64,000 nt of DNA from Tulasnella sp. 424 (Eukaryota > Basidiomycota > Agaricomycetes > Cantharellales > Tulasnellaceae), in NCBI GenBank assembly GCA_019633425.1, contig WSUB01000016.1:1-64000 (forward strand), in the 5' to 3' direction. Made by a program: the position numbers and the translations under genes. The notes under the pieces were generated by a model. It was not told the DNA's origin, made no database searches, and was given only the letters and a program-made list of their open reading frames with translations. Shown here piece after piece: positions 11,927 to 23,766 of the stretch; positions within the stretch are counted from its first letter, which is position 1, and the number at the start of each line of letters is the position of its first letter.

Positions 11927-13575
11927 ATGCCGTTAATCACCACCTTACCACATGAAACTATACTTGAAATAACAAGATTTGCTGCTTTCAGAGACTCCAT
12001 AGCTTTGTTGATTGTGAGTACTTCGTTCCGTATTTTCATTTGGTGACGGCAGTTCTGATTGCGAACCTGACCAGACCTGCAAAAGCTTGTACGATATATA
12101 CAAAGCCCGCCCTTTCTGGATAGATCAAGTTCTCCGTTTGAAACAACGCTTTTCCCCATTGCTACCCGATCATATCGGCTCTTTAGCCATCGAAGACCTT
12201 AAACGTACAGCATGGAATCCTTACCTGCTTGAAACCGCTATTCGACAGCAAAAGGTCCAGCTTTCTGACCGTGGACGTTTAGATACCGCCTTGTGGAGCG
12301 ATTATTGGGATGCCAAAGTAGTTCCAGGAGGACAGTGGCTTTTTACATTGTCCATTGAAGTCGGGGCGGATGATACTAATAAAGCAACGAGAAATTCACT
12401 CATCCGAGTTTGGTGCATCACCCGAGCAGTCCCTACATGCGTTGCCAGCCTCGAGCTTCGAAGCAACTTCAGTCCCCTGGAGCTATCTCTACAGCCCGGA
12501 GAATCTTCCTTGGGCCTTTTTGTCTTCGTAAATTCCTTTGGTTCTCAAGAGGGAAGGTACGTTTGTCGCGGCCTCTTCTACCTGTCCTTCCATATAGCTG
12601 ACCCTTCACCTCGGCAAGTTATCTGCAAGTTTTACGTATCAATATGGCAGACGAAAGTCCACAATTCTCGCCCATCGCTGAACTCAAAACCGACCACTTT
12701 TGCAACGGCATGAGTGTGCAAGGCCGGAACGTGATCATAACGTTTGCGCATGAAGAAAGAGATGGGTCGGACGCTCTGATTTGGGACTGGAGAAACGACG
12801 AAAGGAATATCGTCCGAAGTCCCGAACCGGCTGCAAGGGTAAGCCTAACGTATTTGCTGCGTGCGATGCCTCTGAACTCTGAGAACACCCGTCCATGAAG
12901 TACTGGTTCATGGCAGCCTCAAAGACTATAGCTACCCTTTGGAACTCAGAGACGCGAAGCATCGAAGTTCATCTACCCTCACCGTTGGGTTACACAAAAG
13001 CCGAAAACCATTGCTCAATTTCTGCCCCTGCTCACAAGGAGGTCACGGGCGATGGTGCCGACCAGGCTATCGTCCCCACTCTCGTCAACTCTTGGAATTC
13101 GGGTACGAACTTGCACCAGATTGCACTGGCTCATTTAAACCAAGAGACCCTTCGGATCGATATGGAGGACCTTGGAGCTGGTCGTATTGGGTTCACATCG
13201 TATCGCAAGGACAACACTTACATGCAAGATCCAGAAGATGTCTCCAGCCCGTATGGAAACGACCTCGAAGTACCGTCTGATTTCGTCAAGACAGTCGGCG
13301 ACCATTTGGTAGACCTATCGTCTACAGGGCGCCTGACACTCTACCTCTCTCCAGGGGCCGGGAGCGAAGAAACGAAACATTTCTCGTTTTGTGTATACGA
13401 GAATAAAATTGGTGGAATGGTTCGCGGGCAGCATTCTCCATTCATTTGTCCATTTAGTGGGATTGTTGGGTGCGTTAGTACGAAGGGAAATCTGCTTATA
13501 TGGCGACCGGGACAAGATGTGTGCAGTTCTGGTGGGGAGAATAGCAATGTTGACCCGGACGATACGGTCGGCTGA
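11927..13575 (+). CDS. F-box-like protein, array copy B
   Basis: Exons 11927-12013, 12075-12556, 12619-12838, 12901-13575; 487 aa. Same architecture as copy A: F-box-like start (LPHETILEITRFAAFRDS), then blades. Copy B has the only fully consensus first donor (GTGAGT) of the five, so it probably shows the ancestral intron. The variable stretch after the LPSPLG motif (about 25 residues) differs strongly from A, while IDMEDLGAGRIGFTSY and the ICPFSGIVG end are conserved. The C-terminal tail SSGGENSNVDPDD is shared with A only. The spacer to copy C (about 200 bases) is nearly the same as the A-B spacer, which indicates recent duplication. Confidence 0.85.
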
Positions 13576-13660
13576 AGGCAGTGACTCTATATACGTCTAG
13601 CTCGAAATGTTTCGCATTTTGTTATTGGAAGCGAGCCCGATATGGTCCTTAAATAATGTT

Positions 13661-13709
13661 CTGGTTTATTTGTCCGTTGAGCGGAATGGTTGACAACATA
13701 TGGCAACCG
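13661..13709 (+). repeat. Relic of F-box terminal exon in B-C spacer
   Basis: Same relic as in the A-B spacer, with a slightly longer match: the FICP.SG segment followed, after a small deletion, by a piece like the ATATGGCGACCG codons near the end of exon 4. Shorter traces follow copies C (near 15430), D (near 18205) and E (near 20545). Confidence 0.65.
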
Positions 13710-13773
13710 AGCTACGAGAACCACTTGTTTGTAGATGTTCTGTTTGCTCTCCCGACAACACCACCCACGCCAG

Positions 13774-15370
13774 ATGCCATTGATCACCACCTTACCGCAT
13801 GAAATTATACTTGAAATAACGAGATTTGCTGCTTTCAGAGACTCCATAGCTTTGTTGATTGTGGGCACTTCATTCCGTATTTTCATTTGGTGAGGGCAGT
13901 TCTGATTGCGAACCTGACTAGACCTGCAAAGTCCTGCACGATATATACAAAGCTCGTCCTTTCTGGATAGATCAAGTTCTCCGCTTGAAACAACGCTTTA
14001 AACCTTTGCTACCAGATCATACTAGCTCTTTGACCATCGAAGACCTCAAACGTACAGCATGGAATCCATACCAATTCGAAACTGCTGTCCTGCAGCAAAA
14101 GGTTCAGCTTTCTCATCGTGGATGTTTGAAGACCTCCATGAGGAGCAATTATTGGGGTGCTAAAGTGGTTCCAGGAGGACAGTGGCTTTTTACGTTGTCA
14201 GTTGAGGTCGATGCGAACGACACTAATGAGGTACCGAGACGACATTCACTCATCCGGGTCTGGTGCATCACGCGAGCAATCCCTACATGCGTTGCCAGCC
14301 TCGAGCTTCGAAGCGACTTCACTCCGCTGGTGCTATGTCTGCAGCCTGGAGATTCCGCCTTGGATCTTCTTGTCTTCGTATATTCCTTTTGTAAAGAACC
14401 AAGGAGGTAGGTTGTCGCGAGCGGCCTCTCTGACCTGTTCTTTCACATAACTGACCATTCGCCCTGATGTGCGCCAGTGTCTATCTCCAAGCATTGCGTA
14501 TCAACATGGCCGATGAGAATCCACAATTTTTGCCTGTCGCCGAACTCGAAAGCGACCGCTCTTGCAGCGGCATAAGCGTGCAAGGTCGGAACGTGATCAT
14601 GACGTTTTCGCATCAAGGAGGAGAGGAGGACGCTCTGATCTGGGACTGGAGAAACGACGAAAAAGATTTCATCCGAAGTCCCGAACCGGCTGGAAGGGTG
14701 AGTCTAATGTCTTTGCTGTTTGCAAGGCCTCTGAACTCTGAGAATATCCGCCATGAAGTATTGGTTCATGACAGCCTCAAAGACGATTGCCACCTTTTGG
14801 GACTTAGAGACGCTAAGCATCGAAGTCCATCTACCCTCACCGTTAGGAGGTGACGCAAAAGTCGGAAGCCATCGCCCTCTCTCTACCGCTTCTAATACCC
14901 ATGATGGCATCGATTATGCTATTGTTCCCACCCCCATCGATCCTTGGATCTTGGGTACGGACTTGCATCAGATTGCTTTGGCTCATCTGAAAAAAGAGAC
15001 CCTTCGGATCGATATGGAGGACCTTGGAGCCGGTCGTATTGGGTTCACATCGTACCCCAAAGACAACACTTATATGCAAGGAGATACGTTCCGTCCATTT
15101 GGAAACACCTACGAAGTACCGGCAGATGTCTTCAAGACAGTCAGTGACCATTTGGTAGACCTATCGTCTTCAGGCCGCCTGACACTTTACCCCTCTCCAG
15201 AGGGCAGGGGCGAAGAAACGGAATGCATTGTATACAAGACCAATGTCGATGGCATGGATCTAGTAGGCCAAAATTTGCCATTCATTTGCCCGTTCAGCGG
15301 GACTGTTGGCAGCGTTAGTACGGGAGGCACTCTGTCCATATGGCGACCGGAACAGGATGCGTGCGTCTAG
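13774..15370 (+). CDS. F-box-like protein, array copy C
   Basis: Exons 13774-13860, 13922-14406, 14478-14697, 14759-15370; 467 aa. F-box-like start almost identical to copy B. The first donor is GTGGGC and the second GTAGGT, both weaker than in B; all joins keep frame, so I call it intact. Exon 3 begins one codon longer than in the others (acceptor moved), and the region after residue 170 carries substitutions at otherwise fixed positions (for example NYWGAK for YWDAK). It lacks the SSGGENSN tail of A and B and ends at ...EQDACV, as E does (QDACI). It may be in early decay or under relaxed constraint. Confidence 0.8.
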
Positions 15371-16558
15371 CTCGAATCGTTAGTATGGTCTACGTGGAAG
15401 TGGATTAGACATGATCATTAAATAAAGGGTTGTTTTATACTTTGTCCGGTTATTGCATATGGCAAACGGACTGAGTTACGAACGACTTCGAGAACGAGTC
15501 GGGCGCATCGCGAAGCAATTATTTATATCTCCCGTCTGTGGTGAACAGCACTCACCTCATTAACTAGGTCTTGTCCTTGCGGAACGACCAGTGTTTGTGT
15601 CCTACTACTAGAATAAGTAGCAACATCCGACGGCGCGGTGAACGGGGTTCTGTGCCCCAAGTACCTTTTAAGGAGTTGGTCGGCGAGCTCCCAGGGCACA
15701 TCGCGCTCCGTGACGGGACTGGCATTACTCTATTTGCATAGAGTGCCTAAGACGCGTTACGTGGCGTGTTGCCTTGCATTGGTGGGGGGGAGTGCTAGCC
15801 TGACAGGACGTGAGGCATTTCTAGCCTTGGTAGGGGTGTCCGAGGGGACCGAAGTGGAGGAGGTTCATATTAGAATTGCTCCACAGCAAAGCAAACAATC
15901 ATGCTCTTTACACAGCTAAGAGAACGGGAAGCTGTTAGCTTGCTGCTTTGTGGTGGGGCAGTAAACACCATTTAACAGTGGGTCAGGGATCGCTAAGGAT
16001 GTGCGTGGGGGTGTTGGTTGGCCGGAGGTCAGTCGGCAATGCGGGTTGCCGGACCTTCTCTGGGACTTTGTGTGACGAGTATTGGTTTCGAGATGCAGGG
16101 ACAGTGGGGGAAGCGGGACTAGCTCCAAAAGAATCAGACTACAATAACCAACGGCCAACCTTCATAAGGCGGCTTGGAAGAAAGAAGGGAGCGAACCCCC
16201 ATTGATGGGCAGCAAAACGGGAGCTTTCATCGCAACTACACGAAAGGACGAGAGTTCAAGTGTTTTCCAAGTACACGGACAACTCAAAGCTAAGGGGTGG
16301 TCGCAGCCGCCGACGGCTATCTTGTCAATTCATTCACAGTAGCCCGTTGTGTTCGGCTCATGTGCGCTGCAACCGGTATTAGGCACCGTTGTCGGGATAA
16401 TCCAGGTCAGGTTGGGTAATAACTTTGACACTGCAACCTACCGGAATCATGGCAGGAATGTCAAGCTAATGGCACTCCTGAGCACTTTCTCGAGTCATAT
16501 TGAAGCTTGTTTGTAGGGCATTCTATTTGGTCTCCTGACAACATCTTTCACGCCAGAT
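15371..16558. repeat. C-D spacer with array-specific repeat block
   Basis: About 1.2 kb with no intact gene. Sub-blocks recur elsewhere in the array: a GAGTTACGAACGACTTCGAG block (15472) also at 18245 and partly 20565; a GAGTGCCTAAGACG block (15738) also at 20720; and a GCGGGACTAGCTCCAAA block (16110 on) also at 18420, continuing through an AAGGCGGCTTGGAAGAAAG stretch also at 18475. The translation of these blocks is broken in all frames, so they look like remains of a once-coding or mobile segment, but I cannot say which. Confidence 0.6.
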
Positions 16559-18158
16559 ATGGCATCAATCACCACCTTACCGTATGAAATCATACTCGAG
16601 ATAACAAGACTCGCCGCTTTGAGGGATTCGGTAGCTCTTTTTACTGTTGGTGTTTTATGATTTATCTTCATTCGGCGACGGCAGTTCTGATTGCAAACTT
16701 GACCAGACCTGCAAAGCCCTGCACGAAATATGCAAAGCTCGTCCTTTCTGGATAGATCAAGTTCTCCGGCTCAAGCAGCGTTTTAACCCTTTGCTACCCG
16801 ATCATGTCGGGTCTCTGGCCATCGAAGACCTCAAACGTACAGCATGCAATCCATACATATTCGAAACCGCTATCCGACAGCGAAAGATCCAGCTTTCTCA
16901 CTGTGGACGTTTGAAGACCCCAACAGAAAGCGATTATTGGGATGCCAAAGTAGTTCCGGGAGGACAATGGCTGTTTACGTTGTCCACTGAAGTGGAGGTG
17001 GATGTCACTACTGGAGCAAAGAGACAATGTTCACTCCTGCGAGTTTGGTGCATTACTCGAGCAGTTCCTACATGCATTGCCAGCTTCGAGCTTCGAAACA
17101 ACTTCACTCCTCTGGAGCTATGCCTGCAACCTGGAGACTCCTCCTTATGCCTTTTTGTCTTCGTAAACTCGAATTCCTTTCATTCCCAGCAGGGAAGGTA
17201 CGTTTGTGGCGAGCGCCGGCTTCAAGTTGGTTTTTGCATACAGCTGACCATTCACCCTGCGCTTTGCAAGCCATCTGCAAGTCCTGCACGTCAACATGGC
17301 AGATGAGAGTCCACAATTTTTGCCTGTCGCCGAACTTCAAACCGACCGTTTTTGCAGCGGCATGGGTATACAAGGCCAGAACGTGACCGTAACGTTTGCG
17401 CATCAAGGAAGAGATTGGTCGGAGGCTCTGATTTGGGACTGGAGAAACGACGAAAGGAACGTCGTCCGAAGTCCCAGCCCGGCTGGATGGGTGAGCCTAA
17501 CGTCTTTGCTGTTTGCAATGCCTCTGAAGTCTGAGAACATCCGCCCATGTAGTATTGGTTCATGGCAGCCTCAAAGACTATAGCCACTCTATGGAACTTA
17601 GAGACGCGAAGTATCGAAGTCCATCTACCCTCACCGTCAGGAGGTTACGCAAAAGCCGGAAGCCATCACCCCATCTCTGCCGCTTCTAATGAGGTCACCC
17701 CTGATGGCATCGATTATGCTATCATTCCCAGTCTCATCGACTCTTGGATCTCGGGTACGGACTTGCATCAGATTGCTTTGGCTCATTTGAAGCAAGAGAC
17801 CCTTCGGATCGATATGGAGGACCTTGGAGCCGGTCGTATTTGGTTCACAGCGTATCTCAAGGACAATACTTACATGAAAGGAGATATCCTCAGCCCGTAT
17901 GGAGACGAATACGAAGTACCGAGTGATTTCTTCAAGACAGTCAGCGATCATTTGGTGGACCTATCGTCTTCAGGCCGCTTGACCCTTTACCTCTCTCCAG
18001 AGGGTGGAGGCGAAGACACGGAATGCATCTCAGACTTTGTATGCAAGACCAGGGTCGACGACGAACAACATTTTCCATTCATCTGCCCGTTCAGCGGGAT
18101 TGTTGGCAGCGTTAGTGCGGGAGGCTTTCTGTCCATATGGCGACCGGAACAGGTCTAG
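16559..18158 (+). CDS. F-box-like protein, array copy D
   Basis: Exons 16559-16645, 16707-17197, 17271-17490, 17553-18158; 467 aa. Start is MASITTLPYEIILEIT instead of MPSIT. First donor is GTTGGT. Exon 2 carries a two-codon insertion near the end (NSNSFHSQQG). Exon 3 ends in TGG where the others have AGG/AAG. The gene is otherwise complete: ALIWDWRNDERNVV, FMAASKTIATLWNLE, IDMEDLGAGRIWFTAY and the ICPFSGIVGSV end are all there. The tail stops soon after the last blade (IWRPEQV). It pairs with copy E in sequence and flanks, as B pairs with C. Confidence 0.83.
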
Positions 18159-18855
18159 CTCGAGTCATTAGTATGGTCTTCGCGGAACAGGACTAGACAT
18201 AATCGTTTATTTTATCTGTCTAGTTAGTGCATACGGAAAACGGACTGAGTTACGAACGACTTCGAGAACGAGTCGAACGCATCTAGTGGACCAATGATCG
18301 CTGAAGTTGTGCGTGGAGGTGTTAGTCGACCAGATGTTAGTCGCCAATGCTGGTTGTCGGACCTTCTCTAGGACTTTGTGTGACGAGTATTGGTTTCAAG
18401 ATGTAGGATAGTGCGGAAAGCGGGATTAGCTCCAAAGGAATCGGACTACAGCAACCAGCGGCCAACCTTCATAAGGCGGCTTGGAAGAAAGAAGGGAGCG
18501 TCCTCAAGCGAACACCCATTGCTAGGCAGCAAAACTGGAGCTTTCATCGCAACTAAAAGAAAGGACGAGAGTTCAAGCGTTTTCCAAGTACACGAACAAC
18601 GTAAAGCTAAGGGGTGGTCGCACTGTCGCAGTTACCGACGGTTATCTTGTCAATTCACAGCAGCCCGTTGTGTTCGGCTCATGTACCCTGCAACCAGTAT
18701 TAGGCGTCCTTGTTGGGATCATCCGGGTTGGGTAACAATTTGACATTGCGACCTACCGGAATCATGTTAAGCTAATGGCACTCCTGGGTACTTTCATGTT
18801 GAAGCTTGTTTGTAGTCATTCTATTTGTCTCCAAACACCATCATTCACGCCAGAG
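18159..18855. repeat. D-E spacer with array-specific repeat block
   Basis: About 700 bases sharing long stretches with the C-D spacer (for example the blocks at 18245 and 18420-18540) in the same order but with an internal deletion relative to it. No supported coding region. The last 60 bases resemble the promoter segment of copies B-D. Confidence 0.6.
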
Positions 18856-20484
18856 ATGCCATCAATCACCACCTTACCGTATGAAATCGTACTCGAGATA
18901 ACAAGATCCGCAGCTTTGAGAGATTCGGTAGCTCTTTTGATAGTTGGTGTTTTATCATTCATCTTCATTTGGTAACACAGCTCTGACCGTGAACTTGACT
19001 AGACCTGCAAAGTCTTGCACGAGATATGCAAAGCTCGTTCTTTCTGGATAGATCAAGTTCTTCGGCTGAAGGAGCGCTTTAACCTTCTGCTACCTGATCA
19101 TATTGGCTCTTTGGCTATCGAAGATCTCAAACGTACAGCATGGAGTCCATACCGATTCGAAACCGCTATTCGACAGCAAAAGATCCAGCTTTCTCACTGT
19201 GGACGTTTCAATACCCCAATGGGAAGCAACTATTGGGAAGCCAAAATAGTTCCGGGAGGACAGTGGCTCTTTACGTTGTCCAGCGAACCGGAGGATATCA
19301 CTGCTGGGTGGTGTTCGCTCCTGCGGGTTTGGCGCATCACCGAAGCAGTTCCTGCAGTCCCTACATGCATCGCCAGCTTCCGGCTTCGAAAAAACTTCAG
19401 TCCTATGGAGCTATGTCTACAACCTGGAGATTCCTCTTTGGATCTTTTTGTCTTCGTAAACTCGAAAATCCTTTTCAGTCATTCCCAGCAGGGATGGTAC
19501 GTTTGTCGCGAACGCCGTCTTCAAGCTGGTCTTTTCATATAGTTGACCCTTTACCCCGCACTTTACAAGCTATCTGCAAGTCTTACATATCAACATGGCA
19601 GATGGTAATCCACAATTTTCACCTGTGGTCGGGCTTCGTAACCGCCGCATTTGCAGCGGCATGGGTATACAAGGCCAGAACGTGGTCGTAACGTTTCCTG
19701 AAGGAAGAGATTGGTCGGAAGCTCTCATCTGGGACTGGAGAAACGATGAAAGGAATGTCGTCCAAAGCCCCAGACCAGCTGGAAAGGTAAGCCTTATGGC
19801 TCTGGTGTGTACAATGCCAGGCTTGAACTCTGAGAGCATCCGCCCATGTAGTATTGGTTCATGGCAGCCTCAAAGACTATAGCCACTTTATGGGACTTAG
19901 AGACGCGAAGTATCGAAGTCCATCTACCCTCACCGTCAGGAGGTTACGCAAAAGTCGGAAGCCATCACCCCATCTCTGCCGCGTCTACTGAGGAGGTTTC
20001 CGGTGGTGCCGACGACCATGCCATCGATATCATTCCCACTTTCGTCGACTCTTGGAATTCGGGTACAGACTTGCATCGGATTGCTTTGGCTCATTTGGAG
20101 CAAGAGACGCTTCGGATCGATATGGAGGACCTTGGAGCCGGTCGTATTGGGTTCACGTCGTATCTCAAGGACAATACTTACATGGAAGGAGTTCCCACCG
20201 GCCCGCATGGAGACGAATCCGAAGTACCAGCTAATTTCTTCAAGACAATCAGCGACCATCTGGTAGACCTATCGTCTTCAGGCCGCTTGACACTCTACCT
20301 CTCTCCAGAGGGCGGAGGCGAAGAAACGGAATGCATATCATATTTTGTAGACAGGGCCAGGGTCGATGACATTCATCTAGACGAGCATTCTTCATTCATT
20401 TGCCCGTTCAGCGGGATCGTTGGTAGCGTTAGTACGGGAGGTAATCTGTTCATATGGCGATTGGGACAGGATGCATGCATCTAG
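18856..20484 (+). CDS. F-box-like protein, array copy E
   Basis: Exons 18856-18942, 19003-19496, 19570-19786, 19852-20484; 476 aa. Last copy of the array. First donor GTTGGT; second junction replaces the usual Ser codon by Cys (TG|C). The central part has an Ala-Val-Pro duplication (EAVPAVPTC) and exon 3 is one codon shorter. Conserved blocks of the family are all kept (ALIWDWRNDERNVV, IDMEDLGAGRIGFTSY, ICPFSGIVGSVSTGGNL). It ends QDACI. The family is too divergent from typical WD40 to count blades by eye; a structure prediction would settle whether the C-terminal two thirds form a propeller. Confidence 0.83.
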
Positions 20485-21135
20485 CTCGAGTCATTAGTAT
20501 GGTCTCCGCGGAAGCAGACTTGACATGATCATTAAATAAAGGTTTATTATATTTGTCCGGTTAACTTCGAGAACGAGTCAGGCGCATCGCGAAGCATTTA
20601 TTTTCTCTCTCTTCCGTTTGTGATAAATAGCACCCGCCTCATTGCTTGGCAAGCTCCCAAGGGCCTTTCAGAATGAACGCGTCGCGCTCCGTATGGGACT
20701 GCCATTACTCCAGCTGCATAGAGTGCCTAAGACGTGTTGCATTGCATTGGTGGAGGCCCCATCACGTTCGTTCTTGCAGTTAGGAGCGCCAGCCTGACTG
20801 AACGTGAGGCATTTCTAGCCTCGGGAGGGGAGTTTGAGGAACCGAAGTGGGTGAGCCTTTCAGATCAGAGCTGGGTCCATCATAAAGCATACGATCACGC
20901 TCTCCGTACGTCGGAGGAGGGTGGGGCTCCTGTTGGCTCATTGTATTCAGGTGAGCCCGCAATCGCTGAAGTTGTGCGTAGAGGTTTTGTTCAACTGGAT
21001 GCCAATCACCAGGACTGGTTGGTGGGCCAAGGCGCACAAGACGGCGCGGCACGCGGGACTAGGACCTTGAAAGGAGTCGGGTTGCGACGAGCCGGAAGCC
21101 AACCTTCAGCAGGCCGATTGGGAGAAGGCGTTCTC
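20485..21135. repeat. Third array-type spacer block downstream of copy E
   Basis: Carries the same sub-blocks as the C-D spacer: CTTCGAGAACGAGTC (20565), GAGTGCCTAAGACG (20720), a GAGGCATTTCTAGCC segment (20807; cf. 15811) and a CGCTGAAGTTGTGCGT segment (20965; cf. 18300). An open frame of 193 codons runs through 20734-21315 but starts with a non-ATG codon and is not kept open in the two other copies of the block, so I do not call it a gene. Confidence 0.55.
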
Positions 21136-23766
21136 ATTCCTAGATACGAGCGAATGCCATCTTTTTGCTGGATATCAAGCGGGGGATTTCGTGGCGAGCA
21201 CGCGAAAAAGGCGATACTAGCTGGAGACTTTTTCAAAGTACAATCGAGTGAGGGATATTTCCTAGTCGTGATTCGAACGCGGCGCAGATTACAAGAGGGG
21301 AAAGGGAGCCAGTAGTTTGAAATCCACATCTCGAACTGTATTTCGCTAGCAGTAAGCCCGCGTACCGGATGACTTCTTTCCAACGGCGAGACCACGCGGT
21401 GCACCGTTTTAGATTCTCCGATTCTGAGATTCTGAGGTTCTCGCACTTCTCTTCAGCGGCAATCGTCGACGCCGACGGGCATAGAGAAGTGGGGGAGAGG
21501 AGGGGCTACTGGAGAATTCCGTGCTGCGGAATGCGGTCTTTTTGGACTCCTTTTCGTTGAGCAAGTCGGTTCCGTCACCACGGACGTTTTTCGGGAGTGA
21601 GCGAGGGTTGTTTGGAATGTTCTTCGCAACGGCATAAAAGATCATGCATACCAGGTTCTCTATATTTCAATTGTGGTTGACAGCACTCTGGAAAGCGACA
21701 AAACGGACCAGACTAGACTGAAGCTGCTCAACGATCTTCGTTCACGGGCACAGACGATGCCCGGACCTCGGCGCCCTTGCCCGCATCCATTACGCGGCAG
21801 CCGATCTTTCCTTGAAACAGAACCAAAAGCGGCGCATGCTACCCTTCACGGCCGGGAGTGATGTTGCCGATCATTTCATGTGGGCGAAAGGAGGCGCTTG
21901 GCCAAAAAAAAAAAAAGCCCTGAATATGCCGCTTTCTCAAATGCGGAGATCGACAGAAGAGAAAGGAGCGAACCGCCGTTGCCAGGCCCAAGCGAATTAA
22001 TTCCTGAAATCGAACGACACTCCCGACGCCTTCACGTTTAAGCTGCGGAAAAAGGTGCGATTTCTATTCCGAGCTTTTGTGTGGGTGAGGGTCCGAAAGG
22101 GGAGAAAAACAGTCATTTGGGAGCGGAAGTGAAATTTCCCTGCGCATCTGGCTTCTGAGCGATATGCCGAGTGATTGTTTCCAAGAGTTGACAGTTTCTA
22201 GCTGGTTAAGGTGAGGAGGCGCTTAAGAGAAACACGATGTGGTGTGTGCCCAGGTTCTGCCCAAGAACTTTTAAGCAAGGGACAAAGAAGGTTTGTGGCT
22301 GACGAGCCTTTGAGGAGAGGGTCCTATGGCTTGGGAACGGGGCAGGCGTGGGGATTTGATTTGTTTTGCTGACGGGCTCGGTTGCAGTATGCCCGTTGAC
22401 AGGTCCTGAAGATTGTGCCGTTGGCGAACGACTTCCACCACGTGTAGAACCCAAGTGGTGCATACTTTACGGCGCTGTGGGGGTCAGTTGAACTGAGTTC
22501 AAGATACACTTTGGTTTTTGGGGGGGGGGGCATCACCACGCGGTGCTTGGCCGTCGGAGACTCCAAAGGTCTTGAAACCGTGGGTGCTGTGAAGTCATGA
22601 GGGAAATGATTGATTGTGCGCGCGCGTCCAGCCACATAAAAATAGTTACACGGACCTGAAACTAACTCATAGGGGGGACCGGAGATTTTGGCTTAAACCC
22701 ATCCGCAAGCGTCCCTTGATATTTTGGTAAGGGACTCAGCAACCCGCACCCGCCGTAGTCACAATATCCGAGGCGATCGACCTAGGGAATTGCTGGTTGG
22801 GGAACGCCCCAAGATGAACGTTCCTTTTGGCAATAAAACCAGGACGGTTATTGTCCTTGGCGGTTTGTTTTGGAGGGTAAAATTCATTTTTCCAGAGGGT
22901 CTGGAACGGGGCGCGGTGGAGCATCAATGGCGTATCGAACATTGGGTTCGCTTGGAGGTGTGAGAGACACTAAGAGTCACTAAACGTTAAAAGGCATCTA
23001 CGAAGCGCCACAGCGGGGGAACGAAGGTGGTCTCTGCCTCGAGGCGGTGGACGGTAAGTAGGTCAGCGGATGTCGGGGGAGAGAGCGGGAGACCCTTTAG
23101 CTATGGGACCAAATTGCCGGATAGTTCACCGAGACAAGATTGTGCAGAACGCCTCGACCCGCGCTCTGAACAAACGGATGCAAGCATCAGATATCCAAAA
23201 ATAATATTCAATTCATCAAAATGCGATGTAGACTTGATTCTTATCAGTAAAAGTAATTTTCCCGACCCGCGTGAACGAGGCTTTGCACAATTGGCTGTGC
23301 AAGGCATACGGGGTGCAGTCAGAAAATGGCAGAATTTCTGGAATTGGGATGGAGATTTGGCGCCTTTGAGGGAGGAAGCTGTGCGGTCCCGTTGCACATG
23401 AGACCGTCCCCCCGGGTTGCCGGGCAAACCGAATGAGGGGGTTAAGGGTCCTATGTTTTGATGCCAAAAGATGTTCGAATAATCTGGCGTCCACCCAAAT
23501 TCGTCCTTCTCGAGCTCTGGGTGGTTGCTTATAAGGCTCCAAGACTGCGCCTCTTCCCGCTCTCTCTTGCGCCCCTCCAGCCTTTGCCCTCCTCCCCGGC
23601 ATCCGTCGTTCCCTCTTTGAGCGTTTGTTCCTATCGCTCAATCTTCCCCCTCCAACGACAACGACTTGACGAGTGTTCCATCCACCAGCCCTTCTCTACT
23701 ACGACCTGTTTGCTCTTCTCATTTCACGTTCCAGTCCAGATCGAAATTCACACATAACTCGACATC
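21136..23766. other. Long gene-poor stretch
   Basis: About 2.6 kb without a supported gene. It contains an A13 run (near 21903), a G10 run (near 22520) and a short segment at 21955-21990 resembling the GGGAGCGAACCCCCATTG part of the C-D spacer, so array debris extends into it. The right end (from about 23500) is pyrimidine-rich and is the promoter/leader of the GH5 gene. Confidence 0.45.
23529..23536 (+). promoter_or_regulatory. TATA-like element of the GH5 gene
   Basis: CTTATAAG about 235 bases upstream of the ATG, followed by a long C/T-rich leader, an arrangement common in strongly expressed fungal genes. Confidence 0.35.

Noticed and set aside
20734..21315. A 193-codon plus-strand frame downstream of the F-box array
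   Set aside because: Begins with a non-ATG codon and lies in a repeat block whose two other copies have stops and indels in this frame.
21903..21915. A13 run as trace of a retroposed sequence
   Set aside because: No gene-like sequence precedes it and no target duplication is visible; homopolymers also occur elsewhere here.
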